This document shows positions 44,007 through 52,816 of a DNA stretch of 64,000 bases, piece after piece. The DNA is from Pseudomonadota bacterium (GTDB lineage Bacteria; Pseudomonadota; Alphaproteobacteria; Rhizobiales; Methylopilaceae), in contig JAEWFF010000035.1 of NCBI GenBank assembly GCA_023388965.1, forward strand, positions 48,170 to 112,169, in the 5' to 3' direction. Positions within the stretch are counted from its first letter, which is position 1. Every line of letters starts with the position of its first letter. The notes beneath the pieces are model-generated. The model was not told the DNA's origin and ran no database searches. It was given only the letters and a program-made list of their open reading frames with translations. A program made the position numbers and the translations under genes.

Positions 44007-45094
44007 GGCGCGGGCTCGGCGCGCGGCATCAGCACGACGAAATGACCGCGATGGCGGATGCGGCCGGCGATCCGGCCGGCCTCCTTTCCGGTGCCGAAGA
44101 AGATATCGGCGCGCGCCGGGCCACGGATCGCCGCACCGGTATCCTGCGCGATCATCAGGCGGCGGAACTCCGCCTCGCCCTTTTTGGCGGGAAGCCGCGC
44201 CTCGACCCAGACCGGCAGCCCGTAGGGCCAGACCGTATCGTCCACCGCAATCGAGCGCCCGCCGGTGACGGGGATGGTCTGCGCGCCGATCGGCCCTTCA
44301 TTGCCGGGCCGCCCCTCGTCCATACGAAAGAAGATATAGGATTTGTTGGCGCGCATCAGCGCCGGTGCCTCGAGCGGATTTGCGGCGAGATAGGCGCGGA
44401 TCGAGGTCGCATCCGCCTGTTCGCGCGTCATGGTTCCGCGCTCGACCAGAACGCGGCCGATGGGCGTGAATTTGTGGCCGTTGCGCCCGGCGAAATTGAC
44501 GCGCACGACCTTCTTGCCGTCGAGGCGGATGCGCGCCGAGCCCTGTATGTGCACGAAGAAAGCGTCGATGGGATCGAGCCAGACAAGTTCGAGCCCGCGC
44601 CCCGCAAAGGCTCCGGTTTCAATCGCCGCGCGGTCCGGAAAGGGGTCGGGCGCCGGACCGGGCGGCATGGCCATCAGGGGCGCGGAAAATTTTTTGGTCT
44701 TCGTCAGCGAGCCGGGAAATTCAGGCTCGAAATAGCCGGTGTAAAACGCCTCGCCCGGCGGCGCGACCACTGCCGGCACGAACCATGCCTCGAAGAAAGC
44801 GCGCGCCTGTTTGGCGCCGAGTTTCGCCGGCAGAGCGAGCGCAGCGGCACAGGCCGCGTCGAGCGACATGCCCGGCGGCAGGCCGGGACGGACGGGGCCG
44901 GGCTTGGCGTTCAGCGCCGCGCAACTGGCGCGGAACGGGGCAAAGGCGGCGGTGTGATCGTCCGCCGCCCATCCATGCAGTGCTTCGAACAGAACGGGCT
45001 GAAGATGAACCGGCGCGGGCGGCGAAGCTGCGAATGCGGACGGGGTGCCGATCAGCACCGCCGCAAGAGCCGCCGCAGCCCTTCGCACGCTCAT
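44003..45094 (-). CDS. mltA: Membrane-bound lytic murein transglycosylase A
   Basis: Peptidoglycan-cleaving enzyme of 363 residues with a signal peptide (ends SAFAASP, without a lipobox Cys). The MltA domain has FYTGYFEPEFPGS and LVWLDPIDAFFVHIQGSARI; the 3D domain has MIAQDTGAAIRGPARADIFFGTG with the catalytic Asp. Start ATG overlaps the tim44 stop as ATGA, and the stop overlaps the smr gene. Confidence 0.96.
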   Translation of the reverse strand: MSVRRAAAALAAVLIGTPSAFAASPPAPVHLQPVLFEALHGWAADDHTAAFAPFRASCAALNAKPGPVRPGLPPGMSLDAACAAALALPAKLGAKQARAFFEAWFVPAVVAPPGEAFYTGYFEPEFPGSLTKTKKFSAPLMAMPPGPAPDPFPDRAAIETGAFAGRGLELVWLDPIDAFFVHIQGSARIRLDGKKVVRVNFAGRNGHKFTPIGRVLVERGTMTREQADATSIRAYLAANPLEAPALMRANKSYIFFRMDEGRPGNEGPIGAQTIPVTGGRSIAVDDTVWPYGLPVWVEARLPAKKGEAEFRRLMIAQDTGAAIRGPARADIFFGTGKEAGRIAGRIRHRGHFVVLMPRAEPAP

Positions 45095-45819
45095 GCCGAT
45101 TCGGTGCCGACCAGTTTCCAGTTGGGATCGCGCTCGGCGAGTTCGCGGGCGAAGGTCCAGATATCGACGACCTCCGTCACCTTTTCAGGGCTGCCGTCCA
45201 CGATCTCGCCGTCCTTGCCCCGTGTCACAGTGACGATCTGGGAGACGAAGCGCACTTCGAGCTCGGCGGTGCCGTCGTTCAGCTCGGCGCCGCTGGCGGT
45301 GGCCTTGTCGATCGACACGAAGGTCGTCTGCACGCTTTCGCCGCGCCGCTCGCGGTCCGCGATCAGGCTGGCGAAGCTCTCATAGACGTCCTTGGCCAGG
45401 AGCGGGCGCAGCGTCTTGGTGTCGCCTGCCGCAAAGGCGGTCACGATCATTTCATAAGCGCCGCGCGCACCCTGCAGGAAGCCGGGCAGATCGAAGCCGG
45501 GATCGTCCGTCGCGATCCTGTCGAGTCCCGCGGCGGTGTCTTCGCCTTCGATCAGCGCCTTCCAGCGTTCGGCGGCGGGCGCCGCCGGGGCCGGCTCGCC
45601 GCGCGGCGGCAGGGTGACGACATTGTCGTTCACATCGGCCTGCGCCGGTTCGCGACGCGTATAGGGATCGTAGGGTGGCCGCTCCTCGCCGGTCCGCGTG
45701 CCGAGCACGCTGCGCAGGCGCAGGAAGATGAACACCGCGAGGACGAGGAATATGACCGTGTAGATATCGAACACGTCTTCTGCTGCCGCCTTTGCCAGAA
45801 CCATGGGCGGCCCGTTCAT
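45091..45819 (-). CDS. Tim44-like domain protein
   Basis: Protein of about 242 residues related to mitochondrial Tim44 (TimA in alphaproteobacteria). One membrane helix (about residues 15-33) is followed by an acidic/Pro-rich linker and the Tim44 domain: FLQGARGAYEMIVTAFAAGDTKTLRPLLAKDVYESF, VTEVVDIWTFAREL and WKLVGTESA. Start is ATG 45819, with ATG 45804 or 45828 as alternatives. It is divergent from secB, a conserved arrangement that hints at a role in protein export or membrane assembly. Confidence 0.93.
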   Translation of the reverse strand: MNGPPMVLAKAAAEDVFDIYTVIFLVLAVFIFLRLRSVLGTRTGEERPPYDPYTRREPAQADVNDNVVTLPPRGEPAPAAPAAERWKALIEGEDTAAGLDRIATDDPGFDLPGFLQGARGAYEMIVTAFAAGDTKTLRPLLAKDVYESFASLIADRERRGESVQTTFVSIDKATASGAELNDGTAELEVRFVSQIVTVTRGKDGEIVDGSPEKVTEVVDIWTFARELAERDPNWKLVGTESA

Positions 45820-45985
45820 TGGGCCCAACGATCCTCATATATGGGGGAATCAGGCCCGGGCGCCAGCAAGAACGAACACCCGCGCCAAGTGCATGGGTTT
45901 ACGCCCGCGCCTCGCCTTGCGGCGGCCAAGGCAGACATGGTAGCCAGCCGCCTCGAAAGGCACATGGCGTAGCGGGGGAACGAAG

Positions 45986-46468
45986 ATGGCGGACGGCAAC
46001 GAAAACAACACCGAGCAGGCCGCCGGCGCTTCGAGCGCGCCCTCTTTCGGCGTGCTTGCGCAATATGTGAAGGATCTGTCCTTCGAAAATCCGAGCGCGC
46101 CGCGCAGCCTTGTCCAGAACGGACAGGCGCCGAACATCCAGATTTCCGTCAACGTGAATGCGCGCGGCCTGTCGGAGCAGGATGTCGAGGTCGAGCTCAA
46201 GATCGAGGGCCAGGCGGGCGAGGCGGCGGAAACCATTTTCCGCGTCGAGCTTCTTTATGCCGGCGTGTTCCGCCTGCAGAACGTTCCGGAAGAGCAGCGT
46301 GCGCCGGTCGTTCTGATCGAATGCCCCCGGCTCCTGTTCCCGTTCGCGCGCCAGCTCATCGCCGATGCCGTGCGCAATGGCGGCTTCCCGCCGCTTCTGA
46401 TCGATCCGATCGATTTCGCGGCGCTCTACCGCCAGCGTGCCGGCGGCGCGACGCAGGGCAACGCCTGA
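45986..46468 (+). CDS. secB: Protein-export chaperone SecB
   Basis: Cytoplasmic tetrameric chaperone of 160 residues that holds precursors for SecA. VKDLSFENPSAP, EVELKIEGQAGE, VELLYAGVF and the CPRLLFPFARQLIADAVRNGGFPPLLIDPIDF C-terminal region (in parts) are diagnostic. Convergent with dnaQ, divergent from tim44. Confidence 0.98.
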   Translation: MADGNENNTEQAAGASSAPSFGVLAQYVKDLSFENPSAPRSLVQNGQAPNIQISVNVNARGLSEQDVEVELKIEGQAGEAAETIFRVELLYAGVFRLQNVPEEQRAPVVLIECPRLLFPFARQLIADAVRNGGFPPLLIDPIDFAALYRQRAGGATQGNA

Positions 46469-46484
46469 TCCATCCGTAAAATTA

Positions 46485-47198
46485 TTATTCGGCCGCTGCG
46501 GCGGGCGGAGGCTCGTAGCTCCACCACAGCGGCGATCCGCCCAGCCCGCCGACAAATTCGGCATGGGCGGCGCGATCTTCCGGCGTCACGCGCGGCGCCA
46601 GAGGCGCGGGACGTACCGCCTGCACGGCATCCGCGCCATCCATGCTCCGGCGCTCGGCGGTGACGGCAAGGCTGAAACTGGCCTGCCGTCCGCCCATCAG
46701 TTCCGCATAGACTTCGGCGAGAAGTTCGGCGTCCAGAAGCGCGCCGTGCTTGGTGCGGCGTGAATTGTCGATCCCGTAGCGCGCGCACAGATCGTCGAGC
46801 TTGTTGGACACGAAACCGTGGCGGCGGCGCGCCAGAGAGAGCGTATCGACAATGCGCTCGCGCGCCAGAGGGCGATGGCCGCAACGCTCGATCTCGGCGT
46901 TGAGGAAGGCGACGTCGAAGCTCGCATTGTGCGCGACGAGCCTGGAATCCTCGCCGATGAAGGCGAGAAAATCCCCGACCACATCGGCGAAGCATTTATG
47001 GCCGGCAAGGAACTCCGCCGACAGGCCGTGAATGCGGAACGCATCTTCCGGCATGTCGCGTTCCGGGTTGATGTAGACGTGATAGGTCTGGCCGGTGGGG
47101 ATGAGATTGAAGATCTCGATGCAGCCGATCTCGACCACGCGATCCCCGTTCAGGGGATCGAGGCCCGTCGTTTCGGTGTCGAAGATGATTTCCCGCAC
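46485..47198 (-). CDS. dnaQ: DNA polymerase III epsilon subunit
   Basis: Proofreading 3'-5' exonuclease of the replicase, 237 residues. DEDDh motifs: IIFDTETTGLDP, VAHNASFDVAFL and HGALLDAELLAEVY. The C-terminal segment is available for binding the alpha subunit. The start is GTG at 47198. coaE lies 20 nt upstream on the same strand, the frequent alphaproteobacterial order maf-aroE-coaE-dnaQ. Confidence 0.97.
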   Translation of the reverse strand: MREIIFDTETTGLDPLNGDRVVEIGCIEIFNLIPTGQTYHVYINPERDMPEDAFRIHGLSAEFLAGHKCFADVVGDFLAFIGEDSRLVAHNASFDVAFLNAEIERCGHRPLARERIVDTLSLARRRHGFVSNKLDDLCARYGIDNSRRTKHGALLDAELLAEVYAELMGGRQASFSLAVTAERRSMDGADAVQAVRPAPLAPRVTPEDRAAHAEFVGGLGGSPLWWSYEPPPAAAAE

Positions 47199-47218
47199 AG
47201 TGCCGCGCTCCGGTTCGT

Positions 47219-47821
47219 TCAGCCCTTAGCAGGGGAGGGCGATTCGGAGAAACGCTTCACAATGTCCCGCACAGCGGCGGCGGTGTCTTCGAGCGAGGCG
47301 CCGGTGTCGATCACGATGTCCGCACGCGCGCGCTTTTGCGCATCCGGCATCTGCCGCGCGAGAAGCTGTTCGAATTTCTCCGCCGTCATGCCCGGACGCG
47401 CCAGAACGCGCGCGCGCTGCACATCGGGCGGCGCGGACACGACGGCGACAAGATCGGTGCGTACGTCGCTGCCCTTCTCGAACAGAAGCGGAATGTCGAT
47501 GACGGCCAGAGGTGCGCCGGCCGCGCGCGCCTGATCGAGAAAAGCGCGTTCCATCATCTGCACCATCGGATGGACGATGGATTCGAGCTTCTGCAGTGCA
47601 TCGGCATCCCCCACCACGGCGCGCGCAAGAACCGCGCGGTCGACCTCGCCATCGCGCGTCGTTCCCGGAAACGCCTGTTCGATGAGCGGGACGGCGGGGC
47701 CGCGATAAAGCGCATGGACAGCGGCATCGGCCTCGAACACCGGCACGCTTTGTTCGGCGAACATCTGCGCGACCGTCGTCTTGCCCATGCCGATCGAGCC
47801 GGTGAGACCGAGCACGATCAT
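47219..47821 (-). CDS. coaE: Dephospho-CoA kinase
   Basis: Last step of coenzyme A synthesis. The P-loop GLTGSIGMGKTT is at residues 6-17, then VFEADAAVHALY and VVDIPLLFE-like AVIDIPLLFEKG are seen. Length 200 residues is normal. ATG at 47821 overlaps the aroE stop as ATGA. Confidence 0.97.
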   Translation of the reverse strand: MIVLGLTGSIGMGKTTVAQMFAEQSVPVFEADAAVHALYRGPAVPLIEQAFPGTTRDGEVDRAVLARAVVGDADALQKLESIVHPMVQMMERAFLDQARAAGAPLAVIDIPLLFEKGSDVRTDLVAVVSAPPDVQRARVLARPGMTAEKFEQLLARQMPDAQKRARADIVIDTGASLEDTAAAVRDIVKRFSESPSPAKG

Positions 47822-48651
47822 GCACCGCTCCCGATATCGGCTTCGACCAGACGGCGCAGTTCGGGCGTGACCTCGGGCCGGATGCCGAACCATTTCTCGA
47901 AGCCGGGCACGGCCTGATGCAGCAGCATGCCGAGCCCATCGACCGTGCGGTTGCCGCGCGCCGCGGCATCTTTCAGAAGATCGGTCTTCAGTGGCACATA
48001 GACGAGATCCGTCACGACCGCTTGTTTCGGCAATCCGTCGAGGCGTACCCGCAGCCGGATTGCGCCCTGCATGCCAAGGCTCGTCGCGTTCACCAGCAAT
48101 GACGCATCGGGCAGCAGCGCGGGCAGGTCCTCATAACCCGCGACCGACACCGAGGGGCCGAACTCGCGCGCAAGTTCCTCGGCCCGTTCGCGGGAGCGAT
48201 TGACGATGACGATGCGCGTGGCCCGGCGGATGACAAGTCCATACACCACCGCCCGCGCCGCGCCGCCCGCGCCGAGAACCAGGGCATTCAGCGGCGCCTC
48301 ATCCCAGCCGGGTGCCCCATGATCGAGATTGTGCAGGAAGCCCTCGACATCGGTGTTGGTTCCGTGCGGCTTGCCGTCTTCCATCCAGATCGTATTGACG
48401 GCGCCGATTGCGCGCGAAGTCTCGTCGGCGCGGTCCTGGAGAAAAGCGAGCGCGCTTTCCTTGTGCGGAACCGTGACATTGCAGCCGGCATGATCGCGCC
48501 CGAGTTCGGCGAGAAACTGCGCGAGCCGGTCGGGCTCGACCTCGACCTTCTCGTACAATCCGTCGAGGCCGTGCTGCTGCAGCCAGTAATTATGGATGAT
48601 GGGCGAGCGCGAATGCTTGATCGGCCAGCCGATGACGCAGGCTTTTTTCAT
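47818..48651 (-). CDS. aroE: Shikimate dehydrogenase
   Basis: NADP-dependent reduction of dehydroshikimate in aromatic amino-acid synthesis, 277 residues. The substrate domain opens VIGWPIKHSRSPIIHN; NVTVPHKESAL carries the catalytic Lys; LGAGGAARAVVYGL binds the nucleotide; VNATSLGM follows. Coupled by ATGA to maf upstream and coaE downstream. Confidence 0.98.
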   Translation of the reverse strand: MKKACVIGWPIKHSRSPIIHNYWLQQHGLDGLYEKVEVEPDRLAQFLAELGRDHAGCNVTVPHKESALAFLQDRADETSRAIGAVNTIWMEDGKPHGTNTDVEGFLHNLDHGAPGWDEAPLNALVLGAGGAARAVVYGLVIRRATRIVIVNRSRERAEELAREFGPSVSVAGYEDLPALLPDASLLVNATSLGMQGAIRLRVRLDGLPKQAVVTDLVYVPLKTDLLKDAAARGNRTVDGLGMLLHQAVPGFEKWFGIRPEVTPELRRLVEADIGSGA

Positions 48652-49277
48652 TCGAGCAGAAGTCCCCGGCGGCGCAGCGATTGCAAGACCGGAAACAGAG
48701 GAAGACCGAGAACGGTGAAATGATCGGCTTCGACCAGATCGAACAGCTGCACGCCCGGCCCTTCGAGCTGATAGCCGCCGACGCTTTTTGTCGCATCGTC
48801 TCCGGCATAGGCAAGATAGCGGTCGAGGAATTCTTCCGAGAAAGGCCGCATGATGAGCTTCACCGATCCGGTGAAACTCTCGAGCACCTCACCATCCATG
48901 ACAAGAGCCGCGGCCGAATGCAGCCAATGTTCGCGATCGCGCAACGCGAGAAGCTGGGCACGCGCCTCGCGCAGGCCGGCGGGCTTGTGCAGACGCTCCG
49001 ATCCCACAGCGAGCGTCTGGTCCGCGCCGAGAACGAGACGGCCGGGAAAATCCTCGCTCACGGCCTGCGCCTTGAGCGCGGCAAGGCCCGCCGCAATGGC
49101 ATCGGGCGGTGTATCGGCCGCCAGCATGATGTCTTCAGCCGCGCGTTCGTCGATCTGCGCCGGCACGATTTCGAGCGGAATGCCCGCCGCCTGAAGCATC
49201 CGGGCGCGCGAACCGGACGCCGAAGCCAGGATCAGCGGCCAGGGATCGATCCAGAGCGGATGGACGATGTCGTTCAT
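48648..49277 (-). CDS. maf: Maf-like nucleotide pyrophosphatase
   Basis: House-cleaning pyrophosphatase for non-canonical or modified nucleotides, 209 residues. LILASASGSRARML opens the domain, VLGADQTLAVG carries the catalytic Asp, and KSVGGYQLEGPGVQLFD closes it. ATG at 49277 is chosen; an upstream in-frame ATG at 49325 would lie in the predicted origin. It is the first gene leftwards from the origin, as in Caulobacter-like maps. Confidence 0.93.
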   Translation of the reverse strand: MNDIVHPLWIDPWPLILASASGSRARMLQAAGIPLEIVPAQIDERAAEDIMLAADTPPDAIAAGLAALKAQAVSEDFPGRLVLGADQTLAVGSERLHKPAGLREARAQLLALRDREHWLHSAAALVMDGEVLESFTGSVKLIMRPFSEEFLDRYLAYAGDDATKSVGGYQLEGPGVQLFDLVEADHFTVLGLPLFPVLQSLRRRGLLLE

Positions 49278-49315
49278 GTCGGGCGAAAAAGTTTTCCAGA
49301 GAGGGTGTGAAAGCC

Positions 49316-49324
49316 TGTGGATCA
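49316..49324 (-). promoter_or_regulatory. DnaA box TGATCCACA
   Basis: One mismatch from the general DnaA box TTATCCACA, and the same as the moderate-affinity box type I remember for the Caulobacter origin. Confidence 0.6.
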
Positions 49325-49566
49325 CAGGGCGAAACCCGCCCGGCGCGGAGCAGTCTGGGGGGAAGTGCCGATCCGATCAACAGGCATCCGGCGCGGGATA
49401 ATCTGGAGCGGGCTTTTGTGAACAGCGGGAATGGAGCGATCCGGGCACCGGGATTCACGGCATGGCCGCGGCCCGCGACAAGCCGGCGGGCTGTGCATGG
49501 CTTGTGGGGTTCATGGAACCCCGCTATCCAGCCCCCTAACAGAAACAGAATTCAAGTAAGAACTTA

Positions 49567-49581
49567 TTAAAGAAGGGTTAA
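49567..49581 (+). promoter_or_regulatory. CtrA binding site TTAA-N7-TTAA
   Basis: An exact full CtrA site, TTAA (49567-49570), 7 nt, TTAA (49578-49581), inside the AT-rich end of the predicted origin and 6 nt before the hemE start. CtrA bound here could block both origin firing and hemE transcription. Confidence 0.7.
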
Positions 49582-49587
49582 GGGCCC

Positions 49588-50625
49588 TTGGCCACTTCCT
49601 CGACCAAACCGCTTCTCGATGTGCTTTCAGGCAGGATCGCCGCACGCCCTCCGCTCTGGATGATGCGGCAGGCCGGGCGCTATCTGCCCGAATATCGCGA
49701 GCTGCGCGCCAAAGCGGGTTCCTTCCTCGATCTCTGCTACACGCCGGAATATGCGACCGAGGTAACGCTCCAGCCGATCCGAAGATTCGGTTTCGACGGC
49801 GCGATCCTGTTCTCCGATATCCTGATCATCCCGCACGCGCTCGGGTTGGGCGTGGATTTCGTCGAGGGCGAAGGCCCGAAGGTCGAGCGGCTTGGACCCG
49901 ATAGGCTCGACCGTCTCGGCACGAAGCTCGATGCGACGAAGACCGGCAAGGTCTATGAGGCCGTCTCGGCGATCCGTGGAAAGCTGTCCGATGAAACCAC
50001 TCTGATCGGCTTTGTCGGCGGGCCGTGGACGGTTGCGACCTATATCGCCGCCGGCGGTTCCTCTCCCGACCATGCCGAGGCGAAGGACTGGGCGAAGAAC
50101 GATCCGCGGAGTTTTGCGGATCTGATCGCGCGCCTGGTCGATGCCAGCGTCGAGCATCTGTCCGGCCAGATATCGGCCGGCGCCGAAGTGGTGCAGATTT
50201 TCGATTCCTGGGCGGGCGATCTCGCGGCACCGGATTTCGAGATGTGGTGCACGCGGCCGATGAGAGAAATTGTCTTGAGGCTGCGCGAGCGCCATCCCGG
50301 CATTCCTGTGATCGCGTTTCCGCGCCGCGCCGGCGCAAAACTCGCGGCCTTCGCGCAGGCTCTGCCCGATGTTGCGATCGGCCTCGACACCAGCGAAACG
50401 CCCGAAGCCGTCAACGCGCTGTTGCCGCCATCGACCCCGGTGCAGGGCAATCTCGATCCGGAAGTTCTGATCGAAGGCGGGGCAAGACTCGATTCCGAGA
50501 TCGACCGCATCCGCCAGGGCTTTGCCGGCCGGCCGCATATCTTCAATCTCGGTCACGGTATCAAGCCGCACACGCCGATCGCCCATGTCGAGCAGCTCGT
50601 GGCGCGCGTGCGGGAATCAGTCTAG
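49588..50625 (+). CDS. hemE: Uroporphyrinogen decarboxylase
   Basis: Heme pathway enzyme of 345 residues that converts uroporphyrinogen III to coproporphyrinogen III. The substrate motif PPLWMMRQAGRYLPEYRE is at the N terminus, with FSDILIIPHALG, GFVGGPWTVATY and NLGHGI later. The start is TTG at 49588; its likely ribosome site (GAAGGG) lies inside the CtrA box. hemJ follows after 9 nt. Confidence 0.98.
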   Translation: MATSSTKPLLDVLSGRIAARPPLWMMRQAGRYLPEYRELRAKAGSFLDLCYTPEYATEVTLQPIRRFGFDGAILFSDILIIPHALGLGVDFVEGEGPKVERLGPDRLDRLGTKLDATKTGKVYEAVSAIRGKLSDETTLIGFVGGPWTVATYIAAGGSSPDHAEAKDWAKNDPRSFADLIARLVDASVEHLSGQISAGAEVVQIFDSWAGDLAAPDFEMWCTRPMREIVLRLRERHPGIPVIAFPRRAGAKLAAFAQALPDVAIGLDTSETPEAVNALLPPSTPVQGNLDPEVLIEGGARLDSEIDRIRQGFAGRPHIFNLGHGIKPHTPIAHVEQLVARVRESV

Positions 50626-50634
50626 AACAATTCC

Positions 50635-51060
50635 ATGCTCGTTCTCTGGCTGAAGGTCCTGCACATCGTCGCCGTCATCTCGTGGATGGCGGCGCTGCTC
50701 TATCTGCCGCGCCTGTTCGTCTATCATGCCGATGCCGAGAAGGGTTCGGTCCAGTCCGAAACCTTCAAGCTGATGGAGCGGCGGCTTCTCAGGAGGATCG
50801 CCGGGCCGGCGAGCATTGCGGTCTGGGTGTTCGGCCTCTGGCTCGCCTGGGAACTCGATATCTGGCGGCAGGGCTGGTTTCACGCCAAGCTGACATTGGT
50901 CATTCTGATGACCGGCTATCATCATTATTGCATGGCGGCGGTGAAACGGTTCGCGCGGGATGCGAATACGCGCTCCTCGCGCTTCTACCGCTATTTCAAC
51001 GAAGTGCCGGCGCTGTTCATGGTGCTGATCGTTATTCTGGTCGTGCTCAAGCCGTTCTGA
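50635..51060 (+). CDS. hemJ: Protoporphyrinogen oxidase HemJ
   Basis: Membrane enzyme of 141 residues that oxidises protoporphyrinogen IX in bacteria lacking HemY/HemG. Four hydrophobic segments; conserved His in VLHIVAVISWMAALLYLPRLF and KLTLVILMTGYHHYCM are expected for heme or substrate binding. It follows hemE directly, which places two heme genes at the origin, a common alphaproteobacterial order. Confidence 0.93.
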   Translation: MLVLWLKVLHIVAVISWMAALLYLPRLFVYHADAEKGSVQSETFKLMERRLLRRIAGPASIAVWVFGLWLAWELDIWRQGWFHAKLTLVILMTGYHHYCMAAVKRFARDANTRSSRFYRYFNEVPALFMVLIVILVVLKPF

Positions 51061-51262
51061 TCGCGCAAAAGGGCTCTTGCGGGGACGGCGCCGAATCCGT
51101 ATTGCTAGAGTCTACCTCCCGCGCAGGACGATCTTCGGACACTGTCCGGAACGCCAAAGCGCCCGGCGAATTGGGTTTTCAAGCACCCCGTTCCGCTCCG
51201 CAGCCTGCGATTCCCTATTTTTCTTTTTCGCCCGCGGGCGATTCATCTGCGAAGGTTCCCCC

Positions 51263-52525
<1,263 letters not shown>

Positions 52526-52529
52526 GGTC

Positions 52530-52812
52530 ATTCCGGACGCGCGAAGCGCGATCCGGGATTTCAAGCAAGGTGAGGGGGAGAGCCGAAAGCTCTCCCTTTT
52601 TGTTTGTCTTGCCGCGTTCGACGTCCTCATCCTGACGAGTGAGCGAAGCTCGCGTCTCGAAGCACGGCGGCTGTTCATCCCTCCTCCGCGTAGCGGGGGA
52701 GGGCGACTCGGCGAAGCCGAGCGGGGTGGGGGTGTATTGACTAGCCGTGCCGTCACCCCACCCCGGTGCGCTGCGCGCACTCGGCCCTCCCCTTTCAGGG
52801 GAGGGATAACCG
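52530..52812. repeat. Dispersed palindromic repeats between rho and the DUF255 gene
   Basis: A CCGGACGCGCGAAGCGCGATCCGG palindrome core (given in part: GCGCGAAGCGC) lies at 52537-52560. A GGGGAGGG-type element with GCTCGGCTTCGCCGAG hairpin and ACCCCACCCC arms spans 52684-52810, related to the one at 60617-60905. No gene is seen here. Confidence 0.7.
52576..52601 (+). terminator. Intrinsic terminator of rho
   Basis: GGGAGAGC (52576-52583) and GCTCTCCC (52589-52596) form an 8-bp stem with a CGAAA loop followed by TTTTT, 51 nt after the rho stop. Confidence 0.88.
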
Positions 52813-52816
52813 CAAT

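Larger units (their letters stand above)
49278..49587. other. Predicted chromosomal replication origin (maf-hemE intergenic)
   Basis: The 310 nt between divergent maf and hemE carry no convincing gene. They hold a DnaA box TGATCCACA (minus strand, 49316-49324), weaker DnaA-like boxes near 49415 and 49491, an AT-rich stretch at 49537-49582 that could unwind, and a perfect CtrA site at 49567-49581. The neighbourhood hemE, rho, mnmE-mnmG-rsmG, parAB and three parS sites is the classic alphaproteobacterial origin region. Confidence 0.7.

Noticed and set aside
49307..49570. 87-residue ORF in the maf-hemE gap
   Set aside because: No recognisable domain, and it runs through the predicted origin with its DnaA box and AT-rich stretch.
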